From the NCBI RefSeq assembly GCF_039939195.1, contig NZ_JBDUUH010000001.1:558001-622000 (forward strand): a stretch of DNA of 64,000 nt. Direction: 5' to 3'. Both the position numbers and the translations under genes were made by a program. Positions 41,429 through 51,760 of this stretch are shown here, piece by piece; the first letter of the stretch is position 1; the number at the start of each line of letters is the position of its first letter. Below the pieces are notes generated by a model. It had not been told where the DNA came from, ran no database searches, and worked only from the letters and a program-made list of their open reading frames with translations. This DNA comes from Foliimonas ilicis. GTDB lineage: Bacteria > Pseudomonadota > Alphaproteobacteria > Rhizobiales > Rhizobiaceae.

Positions 41429-44400
41429 GTGCCTATAGCCAAGATTCTCGTTGCCAACCGTTCGGAAATCGCCATTCGCGTGTTTCGCGCTGCCAACGAG
41501 TTAGGCTTGAAAACGGTGGCGATATGGGCTGAGGAAGACAAATATTCACTGCACCGCTTCAAGGCAGATGAGAGCTATCAGGTCGGGCGCGGCCCGCATC
41601 TGGCAAAAGATATGGGTCCGATCGAGAGCTATCTTTCGATCGAGGAAATCATCCGGGTCGCGCGGCTTTCTGCTGCCGATGCAATCCATCCTGGCTACGG
41701 CCTGCTTTCGGAAAGCCCGGAATTTGCCGATGCCTGCGCTGAAAACGGCATTATTTTCATCGGTCCGAAGCCAGAGACGATGCGTCGTCTCGGCAACAAG
41801 GTTGCCGCCCGCAATCTGGCGATAGAAGTCGGCGTGCCGGTCGTTCCGGCCACCGAACCGCTCCCGGACGATATGGACATCGTCAAGAAGATGGCCGCCG
41901 AGATCGGCTATCCGGTCATGCTCAAGGCATCCTGGGGCGGCGGCGGTCGCGGCATGCGCGCGATCCGCAGCGAAGCCGATCTGGCGCGCGAGGTCACAGA
42001 AGGCAAGCGCGAGGCGAAGGCTGCGTTCGGTAAGGATGAAGTCTATCTCGAAAAGCTCATCGAACGCGCCCGCCATGTCGAAGTGCAGGTGCTCGGCGAT
42101 ACGCATGGCAATGCCGTGCATCTGTTCGAGCGCGATTGCTCGATCCAGCGCCGCAACCAGAAAGTCGTCGAGCGCGCGCCAGCGCCTTATCTCGATGCGA
42201 AGCGCCGTGAGGAGCTTTGCGGCTACGCGCTGAAGATTGCCAATGAGACCAAATATATTGGTGCTGGCACTGTCGAATTCCTGATGGATTCGGACAGTGA
42301 TGAATTCTATTTCATCGAGGTCAATCCGCGCATTCAGGTCGAGCATACCGTCACCGAAGAGGTGACTGGGATCGACATCGTCAAGGCGCAAATCCACATT
42401 CTCGACGGCTACGAAATCGGCAAACCGGAATCGGGCGTGCCCGCGCAGGCCGATATCAGGCTGAACGGCCATGCCCTGCAGTGCCGCATCACGACCGAAG
42501 ATCCTGAACAGAATTTCATTCCCGATTACGGTCGTATCACCGCCTATCGCGGTGCGACCGGCTTCGGCATCCGGCTGGATGGCGGCACCGCTTATTCGGG
42601 CGCGGTCATTACGCGTTTCTACGATCCGCTTCTGGAAAAGGTTACGGCATGGGCGCCGAGCGCGCGCGAAGCCATTTCGCGCATGCATCGCGCGCTTCGC
42701 GAGTTCCGTATTCGCGGCGTGGCAACCAATCTGACCTTCCTGGAAGCGATCATCACCCATCCGAGCTTCGGCGATAATTCTTATACGACGAAGTTCATCG
42801 ACACGACGCCGGAGCTGTTCGAACAGGTCAAGCGGCAGGACCGGGCGACCAAGCTCATCAATTATCTGGCCGACGTTACCGTCAACGGACACCCGGAGAC
42901 GCGCGGCCGCCCGAAGCCGAACGCGGCTGCGGCGTCGCCTGTCGTGCCCTATCTGAACGGCACTATTCCGGGTGGCACGAAACAGAAATTCGATACGCTC
43001 GGACCGGAAAAGTTTGCCGGCTGGATGCGCGAACAGAAACAGGTTCTCGTAACCGACACGACGATGCGCGACGGGCATCAGTCGCTGCTGGCGACACGCA
43101 TGCGCACGCATGACATTGCCCGCATCGCAGGAACTTATTCGCGCGCGCTGCCGCAACTTCTTTCGCTTGAATGCTGGGGTGGCGCGACCTTCGACGTTTC
43201 GATGCGCTTCCTAACAGAAGATCCGTGGGAAAGGCTTTCGCTGGTTCGCGAAGCGGCACCCAATGTCCTGCTGCAGATGCTTCTGCGCGGTGCGAATGGC
43301 GTCGGCTACACCAATTATCCCGACAATGTCGTGCAGCATTTCGTTGCGCAGGCGGCGAAGGGCGGCATCGATCTGTTCCGCGTTTTCGATTGCCTGAACT
43401 GGGTCGAGAACATGCGCGTGGCGATGGATGCGGTGCGCGCGGAAGGCAAGCTCTGCGAGGCCGCGATGTGCTATACGGGCGACCTGCTCGATCCCGAACG
43501 CGCCAAGTACGATCTGAAATATTATGTCGGTCTGGCCAAAGAGCTTGAAGCGGCAGGCGCGCATATCATTGCCGTCAAGGACATGGCCGGTCTGCTGAAG
43601 CCTGCTGCGGCGAGGGTCTTGTTCAAGGCGCTGCGCGAGGAAACTGATCTGCCGATCCATTTCCACACGCATGACACGTCCGGCCTGTCGGCGGCGACCA
43701 TTCTGGCGGCGGTCGAGAGCGGTGTGGACGCGATCGACGCGGCGATGGACGCATTCTCCGGTAACACCTCGCAGCCTTGCCTTGGCTCGATCGTCGAAGC
43801 GCTGAAAGGCACGGACCGCGATCCCGGCCTCGATCCCGAATGGATACGCCGCATCTCCTTCTATTGGGAAGCGGTGCGCAACCAGTATGCCGCTTTCGAA
43901 AGCGATCTGAAGGGTCCGGCGTCGGAAGTCTATCTGCACGAAATGCCCGGCGGTCAGTTCACCAATCTCAAGGAGCAGGCCCGCTCGCTTGGGCTGGAAA
44001 CGCGCTGGCACGAGGTCGCGCAGTCCTATCACGACGTCAATCTGATGTTCGGCGATATCGTCAAGGTCACGCCGTCCTCCAAGGTGGTGGGCGACATGGC
44101 ACTGATGATGGTCAGTCAGGATCTGACGGTTGCCGATGTAGAAAATCCTGCCAAGGACATCGCGTTCCCGGATTCTGTCGTGTCGATGCTGCGCGGCGAT
44201 CTCGGCCAGTCGCCCGGCGGTTGGCCGGAGGCTCTGCAAAAGAAGGCGTTGAAGGGCGAAAAGCCGATTACGGTGCGTCCCGGTTCGTTGCTGAAGCCTG
44301 CCGATCTGAAGGCAGACCGTGCCGAAATCGAAGAGAAGCTCGGCCGCAAGATCAGCGAATTCGAATTCGCTTCGTGGCTCATGTATCCGAAGGTCTTCAC

Positions 44401-44887
44401 GGACTTCGCCAGCGCGCAGGAAACCTACGGCCCCGTCAGCGTGTTGCCGACGCCGGTCTACTTCTACGGCATGGAACAGGAAGACGAGGTCTTCATCGAT
44501 ATCGAAAAAGGCAAGACGCTGGTCGTGCGCTGCCTGGCGATCGGCGATGTCGATGAAAAGGGCATGGTCACCGTATTCTTCGAGCTCAACGGCCAGCCGC
44601 GCCGCGTGAAAGTGCCGGACCGCATCCGCGGCGCATCCGCCGCCAAAGCGCGCCGCAAAGCGGAAGCCGGAAACGAGGCCCATGTCGGCGCACCGATGCC
44701 GGGCGTCGTTTCGGCGCTTGCCGTCAAGACCGGCCAGTCGGTCAAATCGGGCGACGTTCTCTTGTCCATCGAAGCGATGAAAATGGAAACCGCGCTGCAT
44801 GCCGAACGCGATGGAACGATCGTCGAAGTGCTGGTGCAGACCGGCGATCAGATCGACGCCAAGGATCTTCTGGTGGTCTTCGAATAG
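41429..44887 (+). CDS. pyc: Pyruvate carboxylase
   Basis: A 1152-residue multidomain biotin enzyme that carboxylates pyruvate to oxaloacetate. In order: biotin carboxylase (about 1-450; ILVANRSEIAIRVFRAANELG, KASWGGGGRGMR, FIEVNPRIQVEHTVTEEVTG), carboxyltransferase (about 530-800; DTTMRDGHQSLLATRMRTHD, FHTHDTSG), allosteric/PC region, and the biotinyl domain with lysine in EAMKMETAL near the C-terminus. The length is complete. I prefer GTG at 41429 because GGAG lies 7 bases upstream; TTG 41423 is too close. Confidence 0.97.
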   Translation: MPIAKILVANRSEIAIRVFRAANELGLKTVAIWAEEDKYSLHRFKADESYQVGRGPHLAKDMGPIESYLSIEEIIRVARLSAADAIHPGYGLLSESPEFADACAENGIIFIGPKPETMRRLGNKVAARNLAIEVGVPVVPATEPLPDDMDIVKKMAAEIGYPVMLKASWGGGGRGMRAIRSEADLAREVTEGKREAKAAFGKDEVYLEKLIERARHVEVQVLGDTHGNAVHLFERDCSIQRRNQKVVERAPAPYLDAKRREELCGYALKIANETKYIGAGTVEFLMDSDSDEFYFIEVNPRIQVEHTVTEEVTGIDIVKAQIHILDGYEIGKPESGVPAQADIRLNGHALQCRITTEDPEQNFIPDYGRITAYRGATGFGIRLDGGTAYSGAVITRFYDPLLEKVTAWAPSAREAISRMHRALREFRIRGVATNLTFLEAIITHPSFGDNSYTTKFIDTTPELFEQVKRQDRATKLINYLADVTVNGHPETRGRPKPNAAAASPVVPYLNGTIPGGTKQKFDTLGPEKFAGWMREQKQVLVTDTTMRDGHQSLLATRMRTHDIARIAGTYSRALPQLLSLECWGGATFDVSMRFLTEDPWERLSLVREAAPNVLLQMLLRGANGVGYTNYPDNVVQHFVAQAAKGGIDLFRVFDCLNWVENMRVAMDAVRAEGKLCEAAMCYTGDLLDPERAKYDLKYYVGLAKELEAAGAHIIAVKDMAGLLKPAAARVLFKALREETDLPIHFHTHDTSGLSAATILAAVESGVDAIDAAMDAFSGNTSQPCLGSIVEALKGTDRDPGLDPEWIRRISFYWEAVRNQYAAFESDLKGPASEVYLHEMPGGQFTNLKEQARSLGLETRWHEVAQSYHDVNLMFGDIVKVTPSSKVVGDMALMMVSQDLTVADVENPAKDIAFPDSVVSMLRGDLGQSPGGWPEALQKKALKGEKPITVRPGSLLKPADLKADRAEIEEKLGRKISEFEFASWLMYPKVFTDFASAQETYGPVSVLPTPVYFYGMEQEDEVFIDIEKGKTLVVRCLAIGDVDEKGMVTVFFELNGQPRRVKVPDRIRGASAAKARRKAEAGNEAHVGAPMPGVVSALAVKTGQSVKSGDVLLSIEAMKMETALHAERDGTIVEVLVQTGDQIDAKDLLVVFE

Positions 44888-45004
44888 GGCGCTACATCGC
44901 CCGTTCATATCGTTCTGGACCAAAAACCAGTCGAAACGGCTCCTTGACAGAGATTTAAACCGATTTAGGTTGGCGCAGAATCGCCAAAAACGGATCAATA
45001 ATCG

Positions 45005-46186
45005 ATGGATGCCTTGAATTTACGCGCAGCCGCCGTCCATGGACGGTGGGCTGTCGCCTCACTATTCTTCGTGAACGGCTTCGTTACCGGAAGCTGGGCG
45101 CCTCAGATTCCGGTCGTTCTGAAGCGCCTGGGCATCAGCGAATTCATGCTCGGCATGCTGATTCTGATGTTCGGTCTGGGCGCTCTTTGCGCCATGGCCT
45201 GGTGCGGCTATCTCCTGCAGCGTTACGGGTCGCGTTTTGTGGTCGCCTCTTTCGCATGGGTTGCATCCTTCGGTCTCCTGATGGTTGCGCTTGCGCCCAC
45301 TCTGGTTCTCGTAGCCTTCGCCATGTTCTTCTTTGGCGGCGTGATCGGCGGCATGGATGTCGCGATGAACGCCAATGCCGTCGCCGTCGAAAAGAAGCTT
45401 TCGCGCGCGATCATGTCGTCATCGCATGGCTTCTGGAGTCTTGGCGGGTTCGCAGGCGGTGGCCTCGGCGGTATTTTCATCCAGACATTCGGCTATGTCG
45501 CGCATGGTGCGTTCGTGGCAATCGTCGCGCTGGTGATTGTCGCATTCGCGGTCAGAAAGCTGGTCGGGGAGACACCCGCTCTCGTGAAATCGAGCCGTAA
45601 GTTCGCGCTGGCTTCAAACCCATTGATCTATCTGATCGGCCTGATGGCGTTGTTTTCTATGGTGCCGGAAGGCAGCGTTCTGGATTGGGCCGCACTTTAT
45701 CTGCAGCAGGAACGCGGCACGAATCTCGCCACCGCAGGCTTTGCCTTTGCGGCTTTCTCGGCGACGATGGCCTGCATGCGCTTTATGGGTGACGGCATTC
45801 GAAACCGTTTCGGCGCGGTCAATACGCTTCGGGTTTCGAGCCTCATCGCCGCGGCGGGCATGATGGTTGCGGGCCTGTCGCCATGGCCGTGGCTGGCGAT
45901 TTTCGCCTTTGCCTTTGCAGGTCTCGGCATCGCCAACATGGTGCCGATCGCCTTTTCGGCAGCAGGCAACCAGAAGGGCATGTCGTCTGGTGTCGCGCTC
46001 AGCACGGTTACGCTGATGGGTTATTCAGGCATATTGGTCGCTCCGTCGGCTATCGGTTTCATCGGCCAGCGTACGGGCTTCGGGCCGATCTTTGTTGCAG
46101 TCGCGGCTCTTCTGATCGTCGTATTTTTGATGGCCGGACTGGCGAAAGCCGCCGATTTCGAACATGAAAATCTCGAAAACCACTAG
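45005..46186 (+). CDS. MFS transporter
   Basis: A 393-residue major facilitator with about twelve membrane helices. AVASLFFVNGFVTGSWAPQIPVVLKRLGISEFMLGMLILMFGLGALCAMAWCGYLLQRYGSR is the usual N-terminal half with the loop 2-3 motif. GSVLDWAALYLQQERG and MALFSMVPEG resemble sugar/purine-type MFS members, but the substrate is not determined. It stands alone after pyc and is followed by a bidirectional terminator. Confidence 0.85.
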   Translation: MDALNLRAAAVHGRWAVASLFFVNGFVTGSWAPQIPVVLKRLGISEFMLGMLILMFGLGALCAMAWCGYLLQRYGSRFVVASFAWVASFGLLMVALAPTLVLVAFAMFFFGGVIGGMDVAMNANAVAVEKKLSRAIMSSSHGFWSLGGFAGGGLGGIFIQTFGYVAHGAFVAIVALVIVAFAVRKLVGETPALVKSSRKFALASNPLIYLIGLMALFSMVPEGSVLDWAALYLQQERGTNLATAGFAFAAFSATMACMRFMGDGIRNRFGAVNTLRVSSLIAAAGMMVAGLSPWPWLAIFAFAFAGLGIANMVPIAFSAAGNQKGMSSGVALSTVTLMGYSGILVAPSAIGFIGQRTGFGPIFVAVAALLIVVFLMAGLAKAADFEHENLENH

Positions 46187-46197
46187 CGGGACACAAA

Positions 46198-46222
46198 AAA
46201 CGCGCCGCTAGGCGGCGCGTTT
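46198..46222. terminator. Bidirectional terminator
   Basis: Perfect 11-bp stem AAACGCGCCGC / GCGGCGCGTTT with loop TAG. A-rich on the left and T-rich on the right, so it can end both the MFS transcript and the small minus-strand gene. Confidence 0.85.
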
Positions 46223-46247
46223 CGGTCGAAATATCGACTGAAATCGA

Positions 46248-46406
46248 TTAGATTCGGCCCATCAGAAGCAGGATCAGCAACACGACGAGGATGACACCGA
46301 CGATACCCGAAGGTCCGTAACCCCATCCGCGCGAATGCGGCCATGCCGGAACGGCGCCAACGAGGATCAGTATCAGAATGATAATTAGAAGTGTCGTGAG
46401 TGTCAT
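46248..46406 (-). CDS. DUF3309-like tiny membrane protein, 52 residues
   Basis: Translation reads MTLTTLLIIILILILVGAVP, then AWPHSRGWGYGPSGIVG, then a second hydrophobic helix VILVVLLILLLMGRI. Two membrane helices joined by a Trp/His/Gly-rich loop are the form of DUF3309 proteins, common and of unknown function in proteobacteria. A GAGGGAC site lies 7 bases upstream of the ATG. The gene ends before the shared terminator. Confidence 0.8.
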   Translation of the reverse strand: MTLTTLLIIILILILVGAVPAWPHSRGWGYGPSGIVGVILVVLLILLLMGRI

Positions 46407-46486
46407 CGCAATGTCCCTCTCAAAAGTTTCAATGCGATAGCAATGCGTAAGCGGGGCCGCTGGTTCCCGCGCTTTTGCTCTCGATC

Positions 46487-49400
46487 CTATTCCGCTGGCT
46501 TGACTGCCTCAGGGCGAGGCTTCCTGCGGAGCCGTCCGAACAGCCTGCCGAAATAGGCATTCACCTTGCTGTCATTGCTGCGGGTGAAGACCATCAATGC
46601 GGCAGGCGTCACGATCAGCGTCAGCACCGTTGCGAAGGACAGGCCGAAGACGATGGCGCTGGACAGCGAAATCCACCATTGCGTGGACGGCGCATTGATC
46701 GTCGTCTCATGGTGAAAGATTTCCAGTCCGAGGCCGAAGGCAATCGGAAGAACGCCGAGGATCGCGGAGAGTGCCGTCAGCACCACCGGGCGTGCGCGTT
46801 CCCGGCAGGTCTGGAGCACGGCTTCCAGCTTGTCCCAGCCTTCTTCGCGCAGCCGGTCATAGGTGTCGATCAGCACGATGTTGTTGTTCACCACGACGCC
46901 CGCAAGCGCGATGACACCGATACCCGACATCACAATGCCGAAGGGTTGCCCGGTGATCAGCAGGCCGAGGAACACGCCAATGGTCGACATGACGACGGTC
47001 GAGAGAACCAGCGCCACGCTGATGAATTTGTTGAACTGCGCCAGCAGGACGATGAAGATCAGGAAGATCGCCGCGCCGAATGCCTTTGAGAGAAAGTCGG
47101 TCGCCGCCTTGCTTTCCTCGTCCTCGCCGGCAAGCTTCCAGCGTATGCCGGGCAAATCCATCTTCTGCATGGCTTGCGTCACTTGCGCCTGTGCAGCGGA
47201 GGGCTGGATGCCGCTGGCGACATTCGCCTGCACGACGATGGTGCGTTCGCCGTCGATGCGGTTCAAAATGCCGACCGTGTTTTCCGGCTCGCGCGTGACG
47301 AAATTGGAAATTGGCACGGAGCCTTGGGCCGTTTCGACGCGCAACTGATCGAGCGTTGCCAGTGTGCGGCGATCTTCCGGAAGACGCAGGCGGATATCGA
47401 CGGCATCGTCGACGCCCGCAGGGCGATATTCAGAGAGCTTCAGGCCGGTCGTCACAAGCTGGACGACTGTTCCGACCGAGGCTGGGCTGATGCCATATTG
47501 CGCGGCCTTGCTGCGGTCGATGCGCAACGCCCAGTCGACGCCGGGCGGTGGAAGGCCGTCAGCAATGTCGATGACGCCGGGGATCGTGGCCAGCATGGCA
47601 GCCACTTCGCCTGCCTTGGCATTCATGTTCGAACCAACCGGATCGGCGGATGAAAGGCGAACCTGAATTGCCTTGCCTGTCGGTGGACCAGCTTCGGGCA
47701 CCAGCACTTCGACATCGACGCCGGGAATGCCTGCCATGGCTTTGCGCAGATCGTCCAGAACGTCGTGGGCGGCCTTGCGCTCGCGCCAGTCGACGAACTC
47801 GTACTGGATCACGCCGACCACATCTTCAGCGATATTGTCGCCGCCGCCACGCGTTTTGCCTGCGCGCGTATAAACGGATTTGACGCCCGGCCAGCCGAGT
47901 ATGCGGTTTTCTGCCTGCGCTGTCGCGGCATCCATTTCGGCAAGCGAGAGATTGCCGCGGGCATGGACATAGAGCAGGCCGTATTCTGGCTCGACATTGG
48001 GGAAGAATTCGACGCCCGCGCCTTCCTTGGCATAGATCACCGGCACGGTGACGAGTAGTGCAACGGCCAGAAAAAGCGTCACAATCGGGTGGCGCACGGC
48101 CAGCCCGACGGTCTTCATATAGAGCCCGTCCTTGTGTTCCGGTTCGGGATGCGGCTTGCCGAAGATCGCGCCAAGCGTCGGCGTGAAAACCAGCGCATAG
48201 AGCATCGAAGCCGACAGCGTGACGATCAGCGTCAGCGGCAGATATTTCATGAACTCGCCGACGATTCCCGGCCAGAACAGCAAAGGTGAGAAGGCGGCGA
48301 CGCGCGTCATCGTGGCTGCAATGACCGGGCCTGCCATACGGTTTGCGGCAAGCGCGTAGGCCTCCTTCTTATCCATGCCTTCCGACATGCGGCGTTCGGC
48401 GAATTCGGTGACGATGATGGCGTCATCGACCAGCATGCCGACCGCGAGGATAAGGCTGAAAAGCACGACGATGTTGACCGTCAGGCCGCCAAGCGCCAGC
48501 AACAGAATGCCGAGCAGGAAGGAGGTCGGGATCGACAGGCCGATAAGGATCGAGGCGCGGCCCGACAGCGAATAGAGAATGATGATGAAGACGAGGATGA
48601 CCGCAATCATCACATGGTTTTGCAGATCGCCCAGAAGCTGGCGGATCGAGGTGGACTTGTCCTGGCTGTAGGAAACGACGCTGCCTTCGGGCAGGCGCTT
48701 GGCGAATTCGTCCGCCACGGCTTTTACCGTATCGACGGTTTCGATGAGATTTGCGCCGGTGCGCTTCTTCACTTCGATGGCGATTGCGGGTTTGCCGTTC
48801 AGCCGCGCGACTGTTTCGGCATCCTTGTAGGTGGTGCGGATATTGGCGAGGTCGCGGGCGCGCACGACGGCATTCTCGCCAGCCACGATAGGCAGATTGG
48901 CAACGTCTTCCGGTGTTTCGATCAGCGACGGAACCTTGACCGCATAGCGGCCCTCGGCGCCTTCCAGATTGCCTGCAGCGACCAGACTGTTGCTGGCGCC
49001 GACGCCCTGAATGAGCTGGTCGAGACGAAGCCCGTAGGAGGAAAGCTTGACCGGATCGATGACGACTTCGACTAGGTCTTCGCGCGCGCCTTGCAGCACG
49101 GCCTCCAGCACGCCCGGCACTTCCTCGATGCGGTCGCGCAATTCACGCGCCGATGCCGTCAGCGCGCGTTCGGGCACATTGCCTGCCAGCGTGACGACGA
49201 GAACCGGGAATTCCGAAAGGTTGACCTCGTTGATCGTCGGTTCTTCGGCGCCTTGCGGCAGGTCACGTTTGGCGTCGGATACTTTGGCGCGAACGTCTTC
49301 AAGTGCGGAGGAAAGGTCGGCACCTGCGTTGAACTCCACCAGCACATAGCCGCCGCCCTGATAGGCTGCGGCGCGCATTTCCTTGACGTTGGAAAGGCTT

Positions 49401-49615
49401 TTCATGCGCGTTTCGACGGGCCGCAACAGAAGCCGCTCAGAGTCTTCCGGCGAAATGCCCTGATAGGCCAGGCTCACATAGATTATCGGAATCTGGATGT
49501 CAGGTTCCGCCTCCTTGGGAATCGCCTGATAGGCCAGCGCACCGGCAATCAGGAAAAACACCATGAAAGAGAGCGTGAGCCGCGCATTTTTTATGGCGTA
49601 GCCGACAATACCCAT
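46487..49615 (-). CDS. RND-family efflux permease (AcrB/AcrD/AcrF type)
   Basis: A 1042-residue inner-membrane proton antiporter with twelve helices and two large periplasmic loops. GMLVDDAIIVTEFAERRMSEGMDKKEAYALAANRMAGPVIAATMTRVAAFSPL contains the paired aspartates of proton translocation and the following loop. VGYAIKNARLTLSFMVFFLIAGALAYQAIPKEAEPDIQIP is the standard opening. Substrates (drugs, bile salts, metals) cannot be read. It follows its adaptor gene by 25 bases. No outer-membrane channel gene is adjacent, so TolC-like protein is supplied elsewhere. Confidence 0.92.
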   Translation of the reverse strand: MGIVGYAIKNARLTLSFMVFFLIAGALAYQAIPKEAEPDIQIPIIYVSLAYQGISPEDSERLLLRPVETRMKSLSNVKEMRAAAYQGGGYVLVEFNAGADLSSALEDVRAKVSDAKRDLPQGAEEPTINEVNLSEFPVLVVTLAGNVPERALTASARELRDRIEEVPGVLEAVLQGAREDLVEVVIDPVKLSSYGLRLDQLIQGVGASNSLVAAGNLEGAEGRYAVKVPSLIETPEDVANLPIVAGENAVVRARDLANIRTTYKDAETVARLNGKPAIAIEVKKRTGANLIETVDTVKAVADEFAKRLPEGSVVSYSQDKSTSIRQLLGDLQNHVMIAVILVFIIILYSLSGRASILIGLSIPTSFLLGILLLALGGLTVNIVVLFSLILAVGMLVDDAIIVTEFAERRMSEGMDKKEAYALAANRMAGPVIAATMTRVAAFSPLLFWPGIVGEFMKYLPLTLIVTLSASMLYALVFTPTLGAIFGKPHPEPEHKDGLYMKTVGLAVRHPIVTLFLAVALLVTVPVIYAKEGAGVEFFPNVEPEYGLLYVHARGNLSLAEMDAATAQAENRILGWPGVKSVYTRAGKTRGGGDNIAEDVVGVIQYEFVDWRERKAAHDVLDDLRKAMAGIPGVDVEVLVPEAGPPTGKAIQVRLSSADPVGSNMNAKAGEVAAMLATIPGVIDIADGLPPPGVDWALRIDRSKAAQYGISPASVGTVVQLVTTGLKLSEYRPAGVDDAVDIRLRLPEDRRTLATLDQLRVETAQGSVPISNFVTREPENTVGILNRIDGERTIVVQANVASGIQPSAAQAQVTQAMQKMDLPGIRWKLAGEDEESKAATDFLSKAFGAAIFLIFIVLLAQFNKFISVALVLSTVVMSTIGVFLGLLITGQPFGIVMSGIGVIALAGVVVNNNIVLIDTYDRLREEGWDKLEAVLQTCRERARPVVLTALSAILGVLPIAFGLGLEIFHHETTINAPSTQWWISLSSAIVFGLSFATVLTLIVTPAALMVFTRSNDSKVNAYFGRLFGRLRRKPRPEAVKPAE

Positions 49616-49640
49616 TGTGAAGCCTCCCGCCTCGGTCCGC

Positions 49641-50777
49641 CTATTGCGTGGTGTCGATGAGAGGCGCGCCAGCCAGCTTCTTCAGCGTTTCGGCATCGGC
49701 CTCGACGGCCTGAACGGTGTCGCCTTCCGTCACCAGATCCTGACCGGCGACGACGATGCGGGCGTCAGAGGGAATGCCGCCAAGCACAAGCCCGTCCGGC
49801 GTATCGTCCACCAGATCGATCGGGTGGAAGGTGATTTTGGAATCCTTGTCGACGGCGCGAATGCCCAGATCGCCATTCTTGCTCAGCGTCACGACGGAGC
49901 GCGGCAGCATCACAGCATCCGCAGGCTGCGCCCTCAGTGTGATTTCGGCTGTCATGCCTGCCGGAATGGTGTCGTCGGCATTCGGTATAGCGACTTCGAT
50001 GCGGAAAGTGCGTGTCGAGCTGGAAGCATCGCGGCTGATATAGCTCAGCCTGCCCTTTACGATATCACCATCGACCAGACGAACATCGGCCTCGTCGCCG
50101 AGTTTCAGATAGCGCAAATCGCGCTCGCTGATTTCGCCCTTGGCGATGATCGGGTCGAGCTTCAAAATGGTCGCGACTTCAGCGCCTGCCATAACGGAAC
50201 TGCCGAGTTCGACGGCAACACGATCCACAACGCCGTCGAAGGGAGCGACGACGCGATTGCGTGCCAGTTCAGCCTGTGCCGTGTCGAATTGCGAGCGGGC
50301 CGTGGTCAGTGCAGCTTGAGCATTGTCCGCGGTTAGCTTTGCCAGATTGCCGCTTTTCGAAAGCTTGTCTGCTGCCGCAGCCTCGGCTTCGCGCTGCTTC
50401 AGAAGCTGCTTCGTGTTCTCGACGATCGACTGTTTTTCTTCGGCATCGAGCATGAGCACCAGTTCGCCTGCCTTTATCCGCTCGCCCTGTTTTGCAGGCA
50501 GTTCAGCAATGATGCCGCCCGTGCGGCTTGCCAGAACGGCGCGTTTGTCGGCTTCGGTCTGCCCGGAAATCCGGATTGCGCGCGCATGGTTCGTGCGGGG
50601 CGGGGTGATGACGGCAACAGTTCGCACCGGCGGCTTGGGTTGTTCCGTCGCTTCCTGTTTCGCGTCGTTTTCGCTTGCAGCGCTGCCAACCGACGAAAAC
50701 TCGCCCGTTCCCATCCAGATGGCAAAGGCGACGAGCACCGTCAGGGCGGCAACCTTGTGAAATCTAAATCCGGACAT
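49641..50777 (-). CDS. RND efflux periplasmic adaptor (HlyD/membrane-fusion protein)
   Basis: A 378-residue membrane-fusion protein. An N-terminal anchor (FHKVAALTVLVAFAIWMG), then a lipoyl/barrel-sandwich domain (TGGIIAELPAKQGERIKAGELVLMLDAEEKQSIVENTKQLLKQREAEAA), a coiled-coil hairpin and a beta barrel (NRVVAPFDGVVDRVAVELGSSVMAGAEVATILKLDPI). It bridges the RND pump to an outer-membrane channel. First gene of the efflux pair. Confidence 0.92.
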   Translation of the reverse strand: MSGFRFHKVAALTVLVAFAIWMGTGEFSSVGSAASENDAKQEATEQPKPPVRTVAVITPPRTNHARAIRISGQTEADKRAVLASRTGGIIAELPAKQGERIKAGELVLMLDAEEKQSIVENTKQLLKQREAEAAAADKLSKSGNLAKLTADNAQAALTTARSQFDTAQAELARNRVVAPFDGVVDRVAVELGSSVMAGAEVATILKLDPIIAKGEISERDLRYLKLGDEADVRLVDGDIVKGRLSYISRDASSSTRTFRIEVAIPNADDTIPAGMTAEITLRAQPADAVMLPRSVVTLSKNGDLGIRAVDKDSKITFHPIDLVDDTPDGLVLGGIPSDARIVVAGQDLVTEGDTVQAVEADAETLKKLAGAPLIDTTQ

Positions 50778-50977
50778 TGTTTTTCCGCAGAAAATGCCTG
50801 AGCTGTCTTCGCTTCGTTTGGCGGACGTCTTCGAGCACGATACATGCTCAAGAAATCAGCCCGCCTGTTTCTTGAGGCAGCGGAGTTCTACATCAAACCG
50901 GCATTCATATACAGTGAGAAAAACAAATGGACGCATCAATGCGGACAGGCTGTTGCCAATCCGCATGATTGTGAATG

Positions 50978-51760
50978 TTACTGCGCCGTCCAGCCGCCAT
51001 CCACGGAAATATGCGTGCCGTTGACCTGTGCTGCGGCGGACGAGACGAGGAACAGGGCGGTTGCTGCAATCTGTTCGACTGTCACGAATTCCTTGGTCGG
51101 CTGACGGTCGAGCATCACTTCGCGGATCACCGTTTCGCGGTCCATCTTGTGGGCCTTCATCTGATCGGGGATCTGCGCCTCGACCAATGGCGTCAGCACA
51201 TAGCCGGGGCAGACCGCGTTGCAGGTGATGCCTTCGCGCGCGACTTCCAGCGCGACGGTCTTGGTCAGGCCCATAATGCCGTGCTTTGCCGCGACATAGG
51301 CGGATTTGAAAGGCGAGGCGACCAGCCCATGCGCGGAAGCGATATTGACGATGCGGCCATAACCCTGCCGCTTCATATGCGGAAGTGCTGCGGCGATGGT
51401 GTGGAACGCCGAACTCAGATTGATCGCAATGATCGCATCCCATTTCTCGGTTGGCAGTTCATCGACCGGCGCGACATGCTGGATGCCTGCATTGTTGACC
51501 AGAATATCGACGGAACCGAATTTCGCTGCGGTCTGTTCGATCAGGGCGCGGCATTCGTCTGCCTTCGACATATCCGCCTTGATATAAGCGGTCTTCACGT
51601 CATGGGCGGCTGCGATTTCGGCGGCGACCGAATGATCCTTGTCCGTATCGGAAAACGAATTGACCACGACATTGCAGCCTTCGGCGGCAAGCGCGTGTGC
51701 GATTGCCAAACCTATTCCCGAAGTCGAGCCGGTGACGATTGCGGTTCTCGTAGTGCTCAT
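50978..51760 (-). CDS. bdhA: D-3-hydroxybutyrate dehydrogenase
   Basis: A 260-residue short-chain dehydrogenase that oxidises D-3-hydroxybutyrate to acetoacetate with NAD+, completing PHB breakdown. TAIVTGSTSGIGLAIAHALA is the cofactor motif, and NIASAHGLVASPFKSAYVAAKHG gives the Ser-Tyr-Lys catalytic residues, typical of BdhA rather than other SDRs. The ATG at 51760 has GGAG 8 bases upstream; longer starts are rejected. The phb genes are 8 kb away, showing a divided PHB cycle. Confidence 0.9.
   Translation of the reverse strand: MSTTRTAIVTGSTSGIGLAIAHALAAEGCNVVVNSFSDTDKDHSVAAEIAAAHDVKTAYIKADMSKADECRALIEQTAAKFGSVDILVNNAGIQHVAPVDELPTEKWDAIIAINLSSAFHTIAAALPHMKRQGYGRIVNIASAHGLVASPFKSAYVAAKHGIMGLTKTVALEVAREGITCNAVCPGYVLTPLVEAQIPDQMKAHKMDRETVIREVMLDRQPTKEFVTVEQIAATALFLVSSAAAQVNGTHISVDGGWTAQ

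Noticed and set aside
41546..44998. 536- and 595-codon antisense frames opposite pyc
   Set aside because: pyc is unambiguous on the other strand, and these frames lack any recognisable domain.
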